Assembly (NCBI GenBank): GCA_039090855.1
Contig: CM077028.1
Location: forward strand, 65,973,054 to 66,037,053
Origin: Macrothele yani
Lineage: Eukaryota > Arthropoda > Arachnida > Araneae > Macrothelidae
DNA length: 64,000 bases
Reading direction: 5' to 3'
This document shows positions 63,340 through 64,000 of this stretch, piece after piece. The notes below the pieces were generated by a model. It ran no database searches. It saw nothing but the letters and a program-made list of their open reading frames with translations, and was not told the origin of the DNA. Position 1 is the stretch's first letter, and each line of letters begins with the position of its first letter. The position numbers and the translations under genes were made by a program.

Positions 63340-64000
63340 ATTTTGAAATGAAACATATCAGTGCCAAATTCATTACATTCCTGCTCACCCCTGAACAAAT
63401 GGAAATTCGTGTGCCCGTTTCTTTAGTGTCGTTAGAGCGTATCATCGTATACCCATCATTCCTGTACAACTTAGTAACTGGCGAGATATCATGGGTCTAC
63501 GGGTATGACCTTGAAACAAAGGTGCAGAGTTCCTACTGGAAAACAGCCTCCTCAGCCAGACCAAAGACGCAACAGCAGTCGAAATCACAAGTGAAGGTCA
63601 TGCTGCTAGCTTTCCACGACAAGGAACAACCTGTACACATAAAATTTCTTGCAAAAGGTTCAACTATTAACACAACTTTCTAAGAGAGTGTTTTGAAACG
63701 ACAGCAAGAAGCATCGAAACGGAGATCGCATAAATGGAAAAATGGGTGGCTCCTCCATCGCAAAAATACGTCATCCCACTGGCGAACATGTCCATTCCAC
63801 TGCTCCCGTACCCACCATGCTCACTCGATCTGGCTTTAGGCGATTTCTAGTTGTTCCCAAAACGGAAACCAATGACGAAAGCTAAAAGATTTGACACCAT
63901 AGATAAGATCAAGTCCAGGTACTGAAAAGATTCTGACATCACCAAAGGAAGAGAACTTACAGCAGTGCTGCGAACAATGGCGGACGAACATTTGTTGTGT
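63340..64000 (+). pseudogene. Mar-3 copy 2: mariner-like transposase, runs off the window
   Basis: HISAKFITFLLTPEQMEIRV, PSFLYNLVTGEISWVYGYDL, ETKVQSSYWKTASSARPK and SQVKVMLLAF follow one frame to a stop at 63682. The usual TGDESWVYGYD reads TGEISWVYGYD, so the first catalytic Asp is Glu. Afterwards a remnant gives LLHRKNTSSH for LLHHDNAPAH (second Asp lost). Another frame, PYPPCSLDLALGDF, keeps the third Asp before a stop, then FPKRKPMTKAKRFDTIDKIK. It is related to the copy at 21.05 kb. Inactive. Confidence 0.8.

Overview
The window reads as a repeat-dominated stretch of an animal nuclear genome. It is A+T-rich, has no bacterial gene architecture, and I found no credible single-copy host gene in 64 kb. 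Nearly every translatable stretch is a broken transposase or reverse-transcriptase fragment. Many Tc1-like and mariner families, DD41D (rosa-type) elements, Penelope-like elements with a GIY-YIG endonuclease, jockey- and CR1/L2-like LINE remnants and several tRNA-derived SINE families together suggest an arthropod. A chelicerate (spider, scorpion, horseshoe crab or similar) is my guess from remembered repeat families, not something the sequence proves.

Layout. 0-4 kb: Penelope RT fragment, possible LTR/primer-binding-site remnant, Tc1-A copy 1, truncated Tc1-B. 5-6 kb: decayed copy of a multi-copy family of unknown function. 8-10.7 kb: tandem arrays. 11-13.5 kb: mariner fragment, solo LTR, SINE fragment, MITE. 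14-17.6 kb: large tandem arrays, including a 48-bp minisatellite. 18-24 kb: Penelope RT-endonuclease remnant, Mos1-like mariner, further mariner and DD41D copies, a repeat pair. 24.7-41.8 kb: Tc1-A copies 2 and 3, Tc1-C copies 1 and 2, Tc1-D, Tc1-E nested in Tc1-F, DD41D copy 2 nested in a LINE fragment, and minisatellites. 42-46.6 kb: 51-bp minisatellite, Tc1-H split by a MITE, inverted-repeat-bounded array. 48-58 kb: Tc1-B full copy, Tc1-G, mariner, SINE pair, LINE split by a miniature LTR element, Tc1-I, Tc1-J. 59-64 kb: nested SINEs in a solo LTR, a second miniature LTR element, a short mariner with near-perfect ends, and a mariner running off the window.

Most interesting signal: a family of miniature LTR retrotransposons (TRIMs) whose LTR carries a tRNA-like sequence with A- and B-box motifs. 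The best copy (55301-55799) has two 180-bp LTRs differing at about two sites, a TGGCGCCCGAAC primer-binding site, a purine tract, a CTTT target duplication and no coding capacity. Solo LTRs at 12592-12756 and 59470-60199 share the same LTR frame, but the second carries a different tRNA-like body. A diverged full copy lies at 61376-61806. This resembles plant Cassandra elements, which carry 5S rDNA in their LTRs.

The elements do not work together as a pathway. Their relationship is historical: nested insertions give relative ages, and shared stop codons and lost catalytic residues suggest some copies were moved by enzymes made elsewhere. All boundaries were read by eye; family names rest on motif recognition, not database searches.
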